Part shown: positions 14,971 to 21,667 of the stretch, piece after piece
Layout of the letters: the number at the start of each line of letters is the position of its first letter
How positions within the stretch are numbered: position 1 is the first letter of the stretch
DNA from: Planctomycetales bacterium
GTDB taxonomy: Bacteria > Planctomycetota > Phycisphaerae > Sedimentisphaerales > Anaerohalosphaeraceae
Direction: 5' to 3'
NCBI GenBank assembly: GCA_022615575.1
Contig: JAKEGM010000063.1
Span: 1-38,221 of the forward strand
DNA: 38,221 nucleotides
Program-made: the position numbers and the translations under genes
Notes under the pieces: generated by a model
The model's database searches: none
What the model was told of the DNA's origin: nothing
Seen by the model: only the letters and a program-made list of their open reading frames with translations

Positions 14971-17118
14971 ATGAGTATAATATCAGACAAGGGAAACTCA
15001 AAATCATCGGAACAACCCCGGTCGGTTGTGGACTTATTTGAGTATGCTGGCCGCCTGAAGGCATCAAGCGTCATTGTTGCCGGGGGGGAGCGGATTGAGG
15101 ACCTTCGGCTTGTGGAGTCCGCACGAGACCACGGGATTATCAAACGGATCGTGCTGGTTGGCAAAGAAAAGCTGATCCGCGAATCGACCGAAAAAGTGGG
15201 CTTTGAAATCCCGTCTGAGGATATCGTCTCGGCGGCCACGCCCGAGGAAGCTGCCGCAAAAACGGTTGAAATCACTAAACGCGACAGCATCGATATCGTA
15301 CTCAAGGGCAGTATCTCTTCAAATATCATCAATCGGGCCATGCTGGCATTTGCCGTTCGTCCGACGGTCAGTTTGGTAACGGCTTTCGATGCGATTTCAA
15401 TCAACAAAGGCAAGCTGATGCTGTTCAGCGATGCCGGAATGACGACCGTATGCAATTTCGGACGCATGGTGGGGATTATTAACAATTGTATTGATGCCGC
15501 TCAGACGATCCTGGGTCTCCAAAAACCGCGTATCGCCATCTTGTCCGCCAATGAAAAACAGGTTCCCTCGCTTCCTTCAACGCGGATTGGGTTGCAGCTG
15601 GCTGAGCGAAACTGGCCGGATGCGATTGTTGCCGGCCCTGTTTCGTTCGACCTGGCGACGGATATGGAATCCGTAAAGATCAAAGGCATCCCGGATATTC
15701 CCAATGCCGAAGCGGTGGCTGGGCAGGCGGACATTCTGATCTGCCCGGGAATTGATGCGGGCAATATTCTCTATAAAACGCTCCTGTCCATGTGCCGATA
15801 TGGGCAGGCCTCTTTGGCGGATATTACAATGGGATTTGAAGTTCCGTTTGGCCTGTTATCCCGATCGGATACGCTTGAAACACGGATTCTCTCAATTGCG
15901 ATGTGCGGCATTTATGCCCAGCAGAAACAAAAAAAACAACGCGCGCCTCATGTGCTCGTTGAAAAGACGCCCATCGGTTCCAGACGTGTTTTGGTCATCA
16001 ATCCCGGCTCAACCTCGCTAAAATTGGCCGCCTATGAGAATGAAACCGTCTTGTATTCCGCCGAACGGTCTTTCGACGTGTCAGCCCTTTCCGCCCGCAC
16101 CCGGGACGAACAGATCGAATACCTCGAATCGCTTGTCCGGGAGGAAATGTCGTCGCATCCGGAGGTCGCCTTTGATGCCGTGGCGGGCCGCGGCGGATTT
16201 CTGTCGAGCGGGGAAGAGAAAATCAGCAGCGGAACCTATGCGGTTGCGATTCGCGGCGGCGATGGGCAAATCCGGATCGAGCAGGACATCGTCCGCTCCC
16301 TCCAGTTTGCTCAACTGGAACACGCCAGCAATCTGGGGATTCCGGTTGCGGCAAAACTGGCCCAAACCTATCAGATACCGGCCTTTACCGTGGACCCTGT
16401 AATCGTTGATGAGTTTGATGAACGAGCTGAAATTAGCGGATACAGCCGCATTATTCGGCGTAACGTTTCACATGCCTTAAGTGTCAAAGCCGCCGCGGCC
16501 AAAGCCGCCCTCGCTGTCGGAAGGCCCTTCGAGGATACCAATCAGGTTGTCGCGCACTTGGGAGGCGGCATCACTATCGCAGCCATTCGAAAGGGACGGA
16601 TTGTTGACACCAATATTGCTTTGCTGGGGGGCGGCCCGTTTACGCCCCGGCGGGCAGGTACGCTGCCGTTAAAAGAGGTCATCGACCTCTGTTACAGCGG
16701 GGAATTTACCAAAGAGCAGTTAATCCGCGAACTCACCTCCTGCGGCGGGCTGGTTTCGTATCTGGGGGAGCATCGCATGACGGTCATCGAAGAACGCATT
16801 GGCCGGGGAGATGAAAAGGCCAAGCGGATCGTCGAGGCCATGATTTACCAAATTTCACGTGAAATCGGTGCGGCGGCCGTTGCCGCCGGACTTGATCTGG
16901 AGGCCATCGTGCTGACTGGCGGGTTGGCACACAGCGCCCGTATTGTTTCCGGAATCAAGCAGGCCGTGGGGCTATTGGCGCCGGTGATGGTGTTCGAAGG
17001 TTCACTGGAAATGGAGGCGCTGGCGAAGGGGGCGCTGGATGTATTGTCCGGCCGAAGCCAGCCCAAACATTATAAACTTCCCATCGCAGTCAGGACCTTG
17101 CAGGGAGAGAGCAAATAA
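14971..17118 (+). CDS. Single-chain phosphate butyryltransferase-butyrate kinase
   Basis: Two enzymes normally made from separate genes lie in one 715-residue chain. Residues ~15-315 are a phosphate acetyl/butyryltransferase (Ptb), with VLKGSISSNIINRAML, LMLFSDAGMTTVCNF and ADILICPGIDAGNILYKTL. A charged linker (QQKQKKQ, ~317-323, to ~338) leads to a butyrate kinase (Buk) of the ASKHA fold. Buk motifs are LVINPGSTSLKLA (341-353), AGRGGFLSSG (405-414), LEHASNLG (449-456), VVAHLGGGITIA (526-537) and GPFTPRRAGTLP (555-566). Together they would convert acyl-CoA and phosphate to acyl phosphate, then acid plus ATP. The frame is continuous with no stop or shift. The chain length of the true substrate is unknown; the ACT-domain neighbour hints at branched-chain acids. 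Confidence 0.93.
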   Translation: MSIISDKGNSKSSEQPRSVVDLFEYAGRLKASSVIVAGGERIEDLRLVESARDHGIIKRIVLVGKEKLIRESTEKVGFEIPSEDIVSAATPEEAAAKTVEITKRDSIDIVLKGSISSNIINRAMLAFAVRPTVSLVTAFDAISINKGKLMLFSDAGMTTVCNFGRMVGIINNCIDAAQTILGLQKPRIAILSANEKQVPSLPSTRIGLQLAERNWPDAIVAGPVSFDLATDMESVKIKGIPDIPNAEAVAGQADILICPGIDAGNILYKTLLSMCRYGQASLADITMGFEVPFGLLSRSDTLETRILSIAMCGIYAQQKQKKQRAPHVLVEKTPIGSRRVLVINPGSTSLKLAAYENETVLYSAERSFDVSALSARTRDEQIEYLESLVREEMSSHPEVAFDAVAGRGGFLSSGEEKISSGTYAVAIRGGDGQIRIEQDIVRSLQFAQLEHASNLGIPVAAKLAQTYQIPAFTVDPVIVDEFDERAEISGYSRIIRRNVSHALSVKAAAAKAALAVGRPFEDTNQVVAHLGGGITIAAIRKGRIVDTNIALLGGGPFTPRRAGTLPLKEVIDLCYSGEFTKEQLIRELTSCGGLVSYLGEHRMTVIEERIGRGDEKAKRIVEAMIYQISREIGAAAVAAGLDLEAIVLTGGLAHSARIVSGIKQAVGLLAPVMVFEGSLEMEALAKGALDVLSGRSQPKHYKLPIAVRTLQGESK

Positions 17119-17167
17119 CAAAATTAAAGCCGATTTCCGTTGGCGGCAGAATCAGGAGATAATCAGC

Positions 17168-17653
17168 ATGAGTGAACAGAAAAAACACCATTGGGCGTTC
17201 AGGACACATCTGGTGGACCGTGCCGGAGCGGTAACAAGCATCGCCTCGGCCTTCAGCAATGAGGACATCAGCATCGACACCCTTGTGGCCTGCAAATCCG
17301 AGAAACAGATGCAAACGGATGGCGGGGCCATTATTACCTTTTATTGCACCGAAGAAGAAAAAGATATGATGGTTCGAAAAATCCGGCGCCTCAGCAAGGT
17401 TAAGGAGCTTTACGAACACCCCTATGAGTCCCATAGCCTTAGAAAATCCGCAACCATTAAAGTTACTCGCAGATTGTTTCCTTGTGATGTTGCCGGCGAA
17501 AAAACATTTCTGACCTGCGAATTGGTTAAGGAAGACAAGGGGGTGTTTGTTTATTTCCTGGCCGGATCCCCCTATGAACTGGACCAAATCCTTAAAAAAC
17601 TCGGCAATGCCGGTCTTATCAAGGATATGGTGTACTCGGTCATTGGCCTGTAA
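17168..17653 (+). CDS. ACT-domain protein, acetolactate synthase small-subunit-like
   Basis: The 161-residue protein has an N-terminal ACT domain (about 6-80) starting HWAFRTHLVDRAGAVTSIAS and continuing NEDISIDTLVACKSE. This resembles the amino-acid-binding domain of IlvN/IlvH. The second half (KSATIKVTRRLF onward) has the length of an IlvN C-terminal domain but weak resemblance. ATG 17168 follows AGGAG (17153-17157). No catalytic subunit (ilvB) is in the window. Its place 49 bases after the Ptb-Buk gene suggests either a sensor of branched-chain amino acids tied to that enzyme or an orphan regulatory subunit; both are inferences. Confidence 0.7.
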   Translation: MSEQKKHHWAFRTHLVDRAGAVTSIASAFSNEDISIDTLVACKSEKQMQTDGGAIITFYCTEEEKDMMVRKIRRLSKVKELYEHPYESHSLRKSATIKVTRRLFPCDVAGEKTFLTCELVKEDKGVFVYFLAGSPYELDQILKKLGNAGLIKDMVYSVIGL

Positions 17654-17694
17654 CCGTAGGCCGTCACTGACGGCCGATAAAGAACGAAAACCGT

Positions 17695-18672
17695 ATGAAC
17701 GCAACGATTGAACACCATGCAAAACAGATATTAAACGGCGCTCTCCTTAAGCATGCCGAGATTAGAGAACTGTCGATACTTTCCGCTGCGTATCTGGATG
17801 ACTTGCTCTACTGGGCCAACCAAATACGCAAAGCCAGCTTTGGCAGTAAGGTCAGGATATGTTCCATTGTGCCGGGCCGATTGGGCGGGTGCAGTCAGGA
17901 TTGCGCATTCTGTGCCCAGTCGCTGCATTACGATACGGCCGTTGACAAAACCCCAAAAACCCTGAGCGATGAAGACATCATAGCCGCGGCAAGAGAGGCA
18001 AAACAGAAGGGCGTGCCCAATTTCGGCATTGTCTATAGCGGCAAGAAGGTTAGCGAGGCCGAGCTGTACCGGCTGATTGAACTGACCAAACGCATCAAAA
18101 AAGAGTTAGGACTGGGCATCTGCATGGGACTGGGCATTCTCAGTGATGAAAATATGCAGCGGTTGGCCGATGCGGGCGTGGTGCGGTTTAATCACAATCT
18201 GGAGACATCCGAGCGGCATTTTAAGAATATTGTGACAACCCACACCTACGAGGACCGCGTTAAAACCATTCAGGCCGCCTTAAAGGCCGGTCTGGGCGTC
18301 TGTGCCGGCGGCATTTTCGGTATTGGCGAGACCGAGGACGACCGGATAGATATGGCCTTGGAGCTTCGCAATCTGGGTGTGGACATGGTGCCGATGAACT
18401 TCCTGCACCCAATAGCCGGGACGCCCCTGGGCAATACCGAAACGCTCAAACCGCGCGAAATACTGCGAATTATTGCCCTGTATCGGTTTATCCTGCCCAA
18501 AACGCACTTAAAGGTCGCCGGTGGCCGCGTCCTGAACCTGCGCGATGTGCAAAGCTGGATATTCTATGCCGGGTGCACCAGCATCCTCTCCGGCAACTAC
18601 CTCACCACCGCCGGCCGTGCCGTCGAAGACGACCTCCAAATGCTCAAAGATTTAGGACTGGAACCAGTTTAA
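17695..18672 (+). CDS. bioB: Biotin synthase (radical SAM), variant cluster ligands
   Basis: BioB inserts sulfur into dethiobiotin. The radical-SAM cysteines are C66, C70 and C73 in GGCSQDCAFCAQS, and FNHNLETS is the usual substrate/SAM segment. In E. coli the auxiliary [2Fe-2S] cluster uses Cys97, Cys128, Cys188 and Arg260. Here C143 (GICMGLG), C203 (GVCAGG) and R278 (AGGR) are kept, but the Cys97 position is G111 (NFGIVYSGK). Extra cysteines lie at C56 (RICSIV) and C294 (YAGCTSI). This may fit the type II enzymes of anaerobes that use another auxiliary cluster. Length (325) is normal. No other bio genes are nearby. Confidence 0.92.
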   Translation: MNATIEHHAKQILNGALLKHAEIRELSILSAAYLDDLLYWANQIRKASFGSKVRICSIVPGRLGGCSQDCAFCAQSLHYDTAVDKTPKTLSDEDIIAAAREAKQKGVPNFGIVYSGKKVSEAELYRLIELTKRIKKELGLGICMGLGILSDENMQRLADAGVVRFNHNLETSERHFKNIVTTHTYEDRVKTIQAALKAGLGVCAGGIFGIGETEDDRIDMALELRNLGVDMVPMNFLHPIAGTPLGNTETLKPREILRIIALYRFILPKTHLKVAGGRVLNLRDVQSWIFYAGCTSILSGNYLTTAGRAVEDDLQMLKDLGLEPV

Positions 18673-18676
18673 TTTT

Positions 18677-18742
18677 TTAGCCGCAGAGGCCACGGAGGTT
18701 TAAGAGAAAAAATAAAAAACTCTGTGCCCTTTGTGGCAAAAT
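18677..18742 (+). repeat. Degenerate dispersed intergenic repeat, copy 2
   Basis: The spacer after bioB reads TAGCCGCAGAGGCCACGGAG, then TTTAAGAGAAAAAATA, ACTCTGTGCCCTTTGTGGC and AAAATAAA. The block AAGAGAAAAA-CTCTG-CTTTGTGGC matches the gcvPA-gcvPB spacer. The ends GCCGCAGAGGCCACGGAG and CTCTGTG..CTTTGTGGC are roughly inverted relative to each other, so the element may form an imperfect hairpin. Confidence 0.5.
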
Positions 18743-18756
18743 AAAAAAAAGGGAAA

Positions 18757-19395
18757 ATGAGAATTATCGCGGGGACAAAAAAGGGAATGCGGCTGGTTTC
18801 ACCCAAGGGCACCGATACCCGGCCGGTGACTGACCGGGTCAAGGAGTCCCTGTTCAATATCCTGTGGAACAAGGGTCGCATCGAGGATTGTGTGACGGCG
18901 GACCTGTTCTGCGGCACCGGCTCGATGGGGATGGAGGCCCTCAGCCGCGGGGCCCAATGGGTGACGTTTATCGACGGCAGCCGGGATGTGATGCCGTTAC
19001 TCCGGCAGAACATCCAGAAAGCCGGTTTTTCCAACCAGTCCAAGACCGTCTGCGCCAACATCCTCAAGGTCGGCGCTGCCCCCACGCCGGAATTCGGTCT
19101 GTATGATTTGGTCTTTTGCGACCCGCCCTACGAAATGAGTACCCACTGCGGCCCCGACAGCAAGGTCGGCAAGCTGATGGAACTGATTGATGTGCAGGTC
19201 AACAGGGGCGCCTGGGTTGTCCTGCGAACCCACTTGCGGTCGCATATTGAGGACGCCTATGGCCAACTGGTAAAATTCGACCAGCGCGAGTGGGGCAGCA
19301 TGAAAATCGCCTTCTTCGAAAAATCCGAACGTGAAAGTCCGAGCGGGGAGCGCCAGCGACCCGATGAAAAAACCACAGATTTCACAGATGGTTGA
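18757..19395 (+). CDS. rsmD: 16S rRNA (guanine966-N2)-methyltransferase
   Basis: RsmD methylates G966 of 16S rRNA using SAM. The 212-residue frame starts MRIIAGTKKGMRLVSPKGTD and has the family TRPVTDRVKESLFNIL. The SAM-binding motif I is ADLFCGTGSMGMEALSRGA, and the catalytic motif is VFCDPPYEM (DPPY). The catalytic core ends near residue 190. The last ~20 residues (ERESPSGERQRPDEKTTDFT) do not look like RsmD. Their final part is encoded by a dispersed repeat (CCACAGATTTCACAGATGG, 19373-19391), so the C-terminus has probably been extended by repeat sequence. Confidence 0.93.
   Translation: MRIIAGTKKGMRLVSPKGTDTRPVTDRVKESLFNILWNKGRIEDCVTADLFCGTGSMGMEALSRGAQWVTFIDGSRDVMPLLRQNIQKAGFSNQSKTVCANILKVGAAPTPEFGLYDLVFCDPPYEMSTHCGPDSKVGKLMELIDVQVNRGAWVVLRTHLRSHIEDAYGQLVKFDQREWGSMKIAFFEKSERESPSGERQRPDEKTTDFTDG
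19373..19391 (+). repeat. Short dispersed repeat inside the rsmD 3' end
   Basis: CCACAGATTTCACAGATGG contains the near-direct repeat CACAGAT-TT-CACAGAT. It is a type of low-complexity intergenic repeat seen in many bacterial genomes. Here it is read in frame as the last residues of RsmD, ending at the TGA 19393-19395. Confidence 0.5.
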
Positions 19396-19408
19396 AAAAA
19401 AAGATTCA

Positions 19409-19430
19409 AGGAGAAAGAATGTAAGCGATG
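19409..19430 (+). promoter_or_regulatory. AUGUAA start-stop element ahead of cca
   Basis: AGGAG (19409-19413) lies 5 bases before an ATG that is followed at once by TAA (ATGTAA, 19419-19424). The true gene starts at ATG 19428, 14 bases from the same AGGAG. The best-placed initiation codon is therefore a minimal start-stop frame. It may lower or tune initiation on the downstream gene, or be chance. Confidence 0.35.
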
Positions 19431-20642
19431 TCCAATCGTGAGGCGGCATATAAGGTGGTTCGTCGATTGCGTAAAGAGGGCTACGAAGCCCTGTTTGCGG
19501 GGGGGTGCGTGCGCGACCGGCTGCTGGGCCGACCCGCCAGCGATTACGATGTTGTAACGGATGCTGTGCCGGATGCGGTGATCAAACTCTTCCGACGTGC
19601 ACTCAAGATAGGCGCCAAGTTCGGCGTGGTCATGGTGCTGACCGACGGCAAGCAGGTCGAAGTGGCCACTTTCCGCACCGAGGGCGGCTATCAGGACGGC
19701 CGCCATCCCGGCCATGTGGAGTTTGCCTCGGCAAAAGAGGACGCCGCCCGGCGGGATTTTACCGTCAACGGGATGTTTTACGACCCGATTGCCAAAGAGG
19801 TACTGGATTTTGTCAGCGGCCGGAAAGACCTTCAAAAACGCATCCTGCGGACTATCGGCAGCCCGGACGAGCGTTTCAGCGAGGACTTTTTGCGGATGCT
19901 GCGGGCGGTGCGGTTTGCCGTCAAGCTGGGCTTCTGTATCGAGCCGGCCACATGGCGTTCGATTCAGAAACATGCGTCGAAAATCAGCGGTATCAGCGCC
20001 GAACGCATCGCGGCGGAAATCGAGCAGATTCTTTCTTACCCGGACCGTGCCCGCGGAGCGCAGTTGCTGATTGAATCCGGCCTGGCATTTCGGATATTCG
20101 ACAACTATAAAGCGGAATCGGCGGCATTCGGCAAAGCCGTTCTCGAACATTTGCCGCCGGCAGTGGACTTTCCCCTGGCGCTGGCGGCGTTCTGGGCGGA
20201 TTTGCCGGTCAAAGAGGCCGTTGCCCAATGCGCCAAACTCAAGCTCAGCAATGACCAGACCAAACATGTTCGTTTCCTTCTGGAAAAACGGGGTGTCCTG
20301 CTGGATGCCGAAATGCCCGTTTCCCGTCTGAAGCTGCTGATGCACGAGCCGTACTTCTGGGATTTGATTGCTCTTGAAAAAGCGATTGCGGCGGCCGCAG
20401 GACAGACCCTCCGGCCGCTTAAAACAATCCGCAAACGAGCGCTGGATATGGATGAAAAAGACATCCACCCCGCCCCCTTGCTGGACGGCCATGAATTGAT
20501 AGCCCTTGGCGCTGTGCCCGGCCCGAGAGTCGGGCAGTTGGCCCAGGAAATGTACATCGCCCAGCTCGAGGGGCAGATTCGAACAAGGCAGCAGGCCCGA
20601 ACCTGGTGCCTTAACTGGCTCGGCAAACACGCGGTCGGTTGA
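19428..20642 (+). CDS. cca: CCA tRNA nucleotidyltransferase / poly(A) polymerase family
   Basis: The 404-residue protein is a class II nucleotidyltransferase. The head domain has the signature FAGGCVRDRLLGRPASDYDV, with the catalytic aspartates in DYD, followed by FGVVMVLTDGKQVEVATFRT and RRDFTVNGM. The RNA- and nucleotide-binding part has RFSEDFLRMLRAVRFAVKLG. The C-terminal helical body is poorly conserved. CCA-adding enzyme is favoured over poly(A) polymerase because the one tRNA gene here lacks an encoded CCA, but sequence alone cannot separate these activities. The start fits the family, with the signature beginning about 22 residues in. It closes a rightward gene run that converges on the leftward DUF202 gene. 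Confidence 0.88.
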   Translation: MSNREAAYKVVRRLRKEGYEALFAGGCVRDRLLGRPASDYDVVTDAVPDAVIKLFRRALKIGAKFGVVMVLTDGKQVEVATFRTEGGYQDGRHPGHVEFASAKEDAARRDFTVNGMFYDPIAKEVLDFVSGRKDLQKRILRTIGSPDERFSEDFLRMLRAVRFAVKLGFCIEPATWRSIQKHASKISGISAERIAAEIEQILSYPDRARGAQLLIESGLAFRIFDNYKAESAAFGKAVLEHLPPAVDFPLALAAFWADLPVKEAVAQCAKLKLSNDQTKHVRFLLEKRGVLLDAEMPVSRLKLLMHEPYFWDLIALEKAIAAAAGQTLRPLKTIRKRALDMDEKDIHPAPLLDGHELIALGAVPGPRVGQLAQEMYIAQLEGQIRTRQQARTWCLNWLGKHAVG

Positions 20643-20644
20643 TA

Positions 20645-20659
20645 CCGATGAAGCATCGG
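20645..20659 (+). terminator. Short hairpin between convergent genes
   Basis: CCGATG (20645-20650) and CATCGG (20654-20659) form a perfect 6-bp stem with a 3-base loop just after the cca stop. There is no U tract on either strand, so an intrinsic terminator is doubtful. It may be an mRNA 3'-end stabiliser. Confidence 0.35.
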
Positions 20660-20693
20660 CCTTGTATGACTGATTTTGGAGTTGCGGGTCGGT

Positions 20694-20978
20694 TTACCGG
20701 GGGTGTTTTCGAAGCAATTGAATCTGCTTGGTCATGGCCACGGTTTTCCACGTTCCAATCGCAAGACAAACCGCCGCTGCGATAAAAAACAGAATTCCAA
20801 GCGAAAACAGGGGTCTCGAATTTGGAAACAGGTGGATGCATGTGCCGCCGACAATCGCCAGGGCCAAAGCAGTTCGCACATAAGCCAGAAATGTCCGTTC
20901 ATTGGCCAATCGGGTTCGATCGATCGCCAGTTCATCCCGCAGGATAAGTTCCTGTTGTTCAAAACGCGTGTACACCAT
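20694..20978 (-). CDS. DUF202-family membrane protein
   Basis: The 94-residue product has the DUF202 pattern: an N-terminal LAIDRTRLANERTFLAYVRT followed by the first membrane helix (ALALAIVGGTCIHLF). A second hydrophobic helix is LGILFFIAAAVCLAIGTW. The C-terminus is short and basic. I chose the ATG at 20978 (MVYTRFEQQELILRDEL) because GAGG lies about 9 bases upstream; a longer frame to 21089 has a hydrophobic extension unlike the family. The molecular role of DUF202 is unknown. It runs opposite to the neighbouring cca and hyp genes. Confidence 0.85.
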   Translation of the reverse strand: MVYTRFEQQELILRDELAIDRTRLANERTFLAYVRTALALAIVGGTCIHLFPNSRPLFSLGILFFIAAAVCLAIGTWKTVAMTKQIQLLRKHPR

Positions 20979-21033
20979 CGTCTCAGTCCTCAAAAAATTG
21001 TCTTCTAAAAAAACATAGTATAGAAAAGCAAAG

Positions 21034-21049
21034 ACCCGAAATAAAGGGT
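21034..21049. terminator. Candidate weak terminator in the long gap
   Basis: ACCC (21034-21037) and GGGT (21046-21049) enclose an 8-base loop, with A residues before and a run of T after on the + strand. It could stop rightward transcripts or, weakly, leftward ones from the micro-ORF region before DUF202. Confidence 0.3.
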
Positions 21050-21173
21050 TTTTTATCAAGGTGGCGGCAGGACGTTTGGTCAAGACCACTCGATAAACAC
21101 GAAGGGAACAAATGAAAGTGCGATAAGGGCAAGAGTACGGATGGAAGAAGCAGAAGTAAAAGAGTGCTTTTGT

Positions 21174-21266
21174 TCAGGAATTCGGCGGGCCTCGCATGAA
21201 CGCAAAAAACAGCGGTGGTGATTTTCGGTTTGCGGTGTTATTGAATGGATTTTCGAGTGGATTCAT
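21174..21266 (-). CDS. Leftward micro-ORF A (30 aa), ends RGPPNS
   Basis: This is a 30-codon frame with an ATG at 21266 and TGA at 21174-21176. AGAGG lies about 6 bases before the ATG (AGAGGCACAAAATG). The peptide starts MNPLENPFNN, has the hydrophobic stretch PPLFFAF and ends MRGPPNS. The RGPP ending is shared with micro-ORF B, upstream on the same strand, with two synonymous codon differences (CGA/CGG, GGC/GGA). I do not recognise it. It may be a small protein or a chance frame in a leader region. Confidence 0.35.
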   Translation of the reverse strand: MNPLENPFNNTANRKSPPLFFAFMRGPPNS

Positions 21267-21316
21267 TTTGTGCCTCTTTTTTTAAGGGATGATTGCGGAT
21301 TAAACGAAAGGTTTTT

Positions 21317-21385
21317 TTAATTTTCCGGCGGTCCCCGTCCCGCTTCGACGTTCTGAAAGTACTTGCTGTTCGTGGTTTTTATCAT
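21317..21385 (-). CDS. Leftward micro-ORF B (22 aa), ends RGPPEN
   Basis: This is a 22-codon frame with ATG at 21385 and TAA at 21317-21319. It is the first frame after a strong leftward promoter (21426-21454). The G-rich stretch GGGGGGT, a possible ribosome-binding site, sits 6 bases before the ATG in a small hairpin (TGACC/GGTCA, 21390-21403 on the + strand). The peptide starts MIKTTNSKYF and ends EAGRGPPEN. I do not recognise it. Confidence 0.35.
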   Translation of the reverse strand: MIKTTNSKYFQNVEAGRGPPEN

Positions 21386-21425
21386 TTTCTGACCCCCCGG
21401 TCATGTCGTGCCATTACAAGGTTGT

Positions 21426-21454
21426 AGTATAACAGATTGGCGTGCAAAAGTCAA
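21426..21454 (-). promoter_or_regulatory. Strong leftward sigma-70-type promoter
   Basis: On the minus strand, TTGACT (21454-21449), a 17-base spacer and TATACT (21431-21426) give five of six matches in both boxes. The transcript would start near 21419 and run through micro-ORFs B and A toward DUF202. This promoter shows that the 690-bp gap is not inert. Confidence 0.65.
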
Positions 21455-21501
21455 TGAAATGTTAAGGAAATGCGAAGGGGATTAAAAAATATCTTTAAGA
21501 A

Positions 21502-21530
21502 TTGAAATGAATGCTTGAAATTCCTATATT
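21502..21530 (+). promoter_or_regulatory. Rightward promoter P1 for the hyp cluster
   Basis: TTGAAA (21502-21507), 17 bases, TATATT (21525-21530): five of six matches in both boxes. It faces hypF and would give a leader of about 130 bases. Its -35 box is 48 bp from that of the leftward promoter, a divergent pair. The leader holds a 10-codon ATG frame (21554-21586) of unknown meaning. Confidence 0.5.
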
Positions 21531-21607
21531 ATCAGACGGTAATGTGAATTTTATGAAAAGAGGCGTTTTTTTTCTTGGAACATAGAAGATTTGTTTCGGT
21601 ATTGCAG

Positions 21608-21635
21608 TTGGTGTCGGGGATTTTGCCCGTATAAT
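21608..21635 (+). promoter_or_regulatory. Rightward promoter P2 close to hypF
   Basis: TTGGTG (21608-21613), 16 bases, and a perfect TATAAT (21630-21635) lie 32 bases before the hypF ATG. The -35 match is poor (three of six). It may be a second, possibly activator-dependent, promoter of the hyp genes. Confidence 0.45.
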
Positions 21636-21667
21636 AATCACGACTGACGACTGAATGAAAGATACAG

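Noticed and set aside
21600-21640. Sigma-54 promoter before hypF
   Set aside because: The GG and GC elements in this stretch are 13 bases apart instead of 10, while a perfect TATAAT is present.
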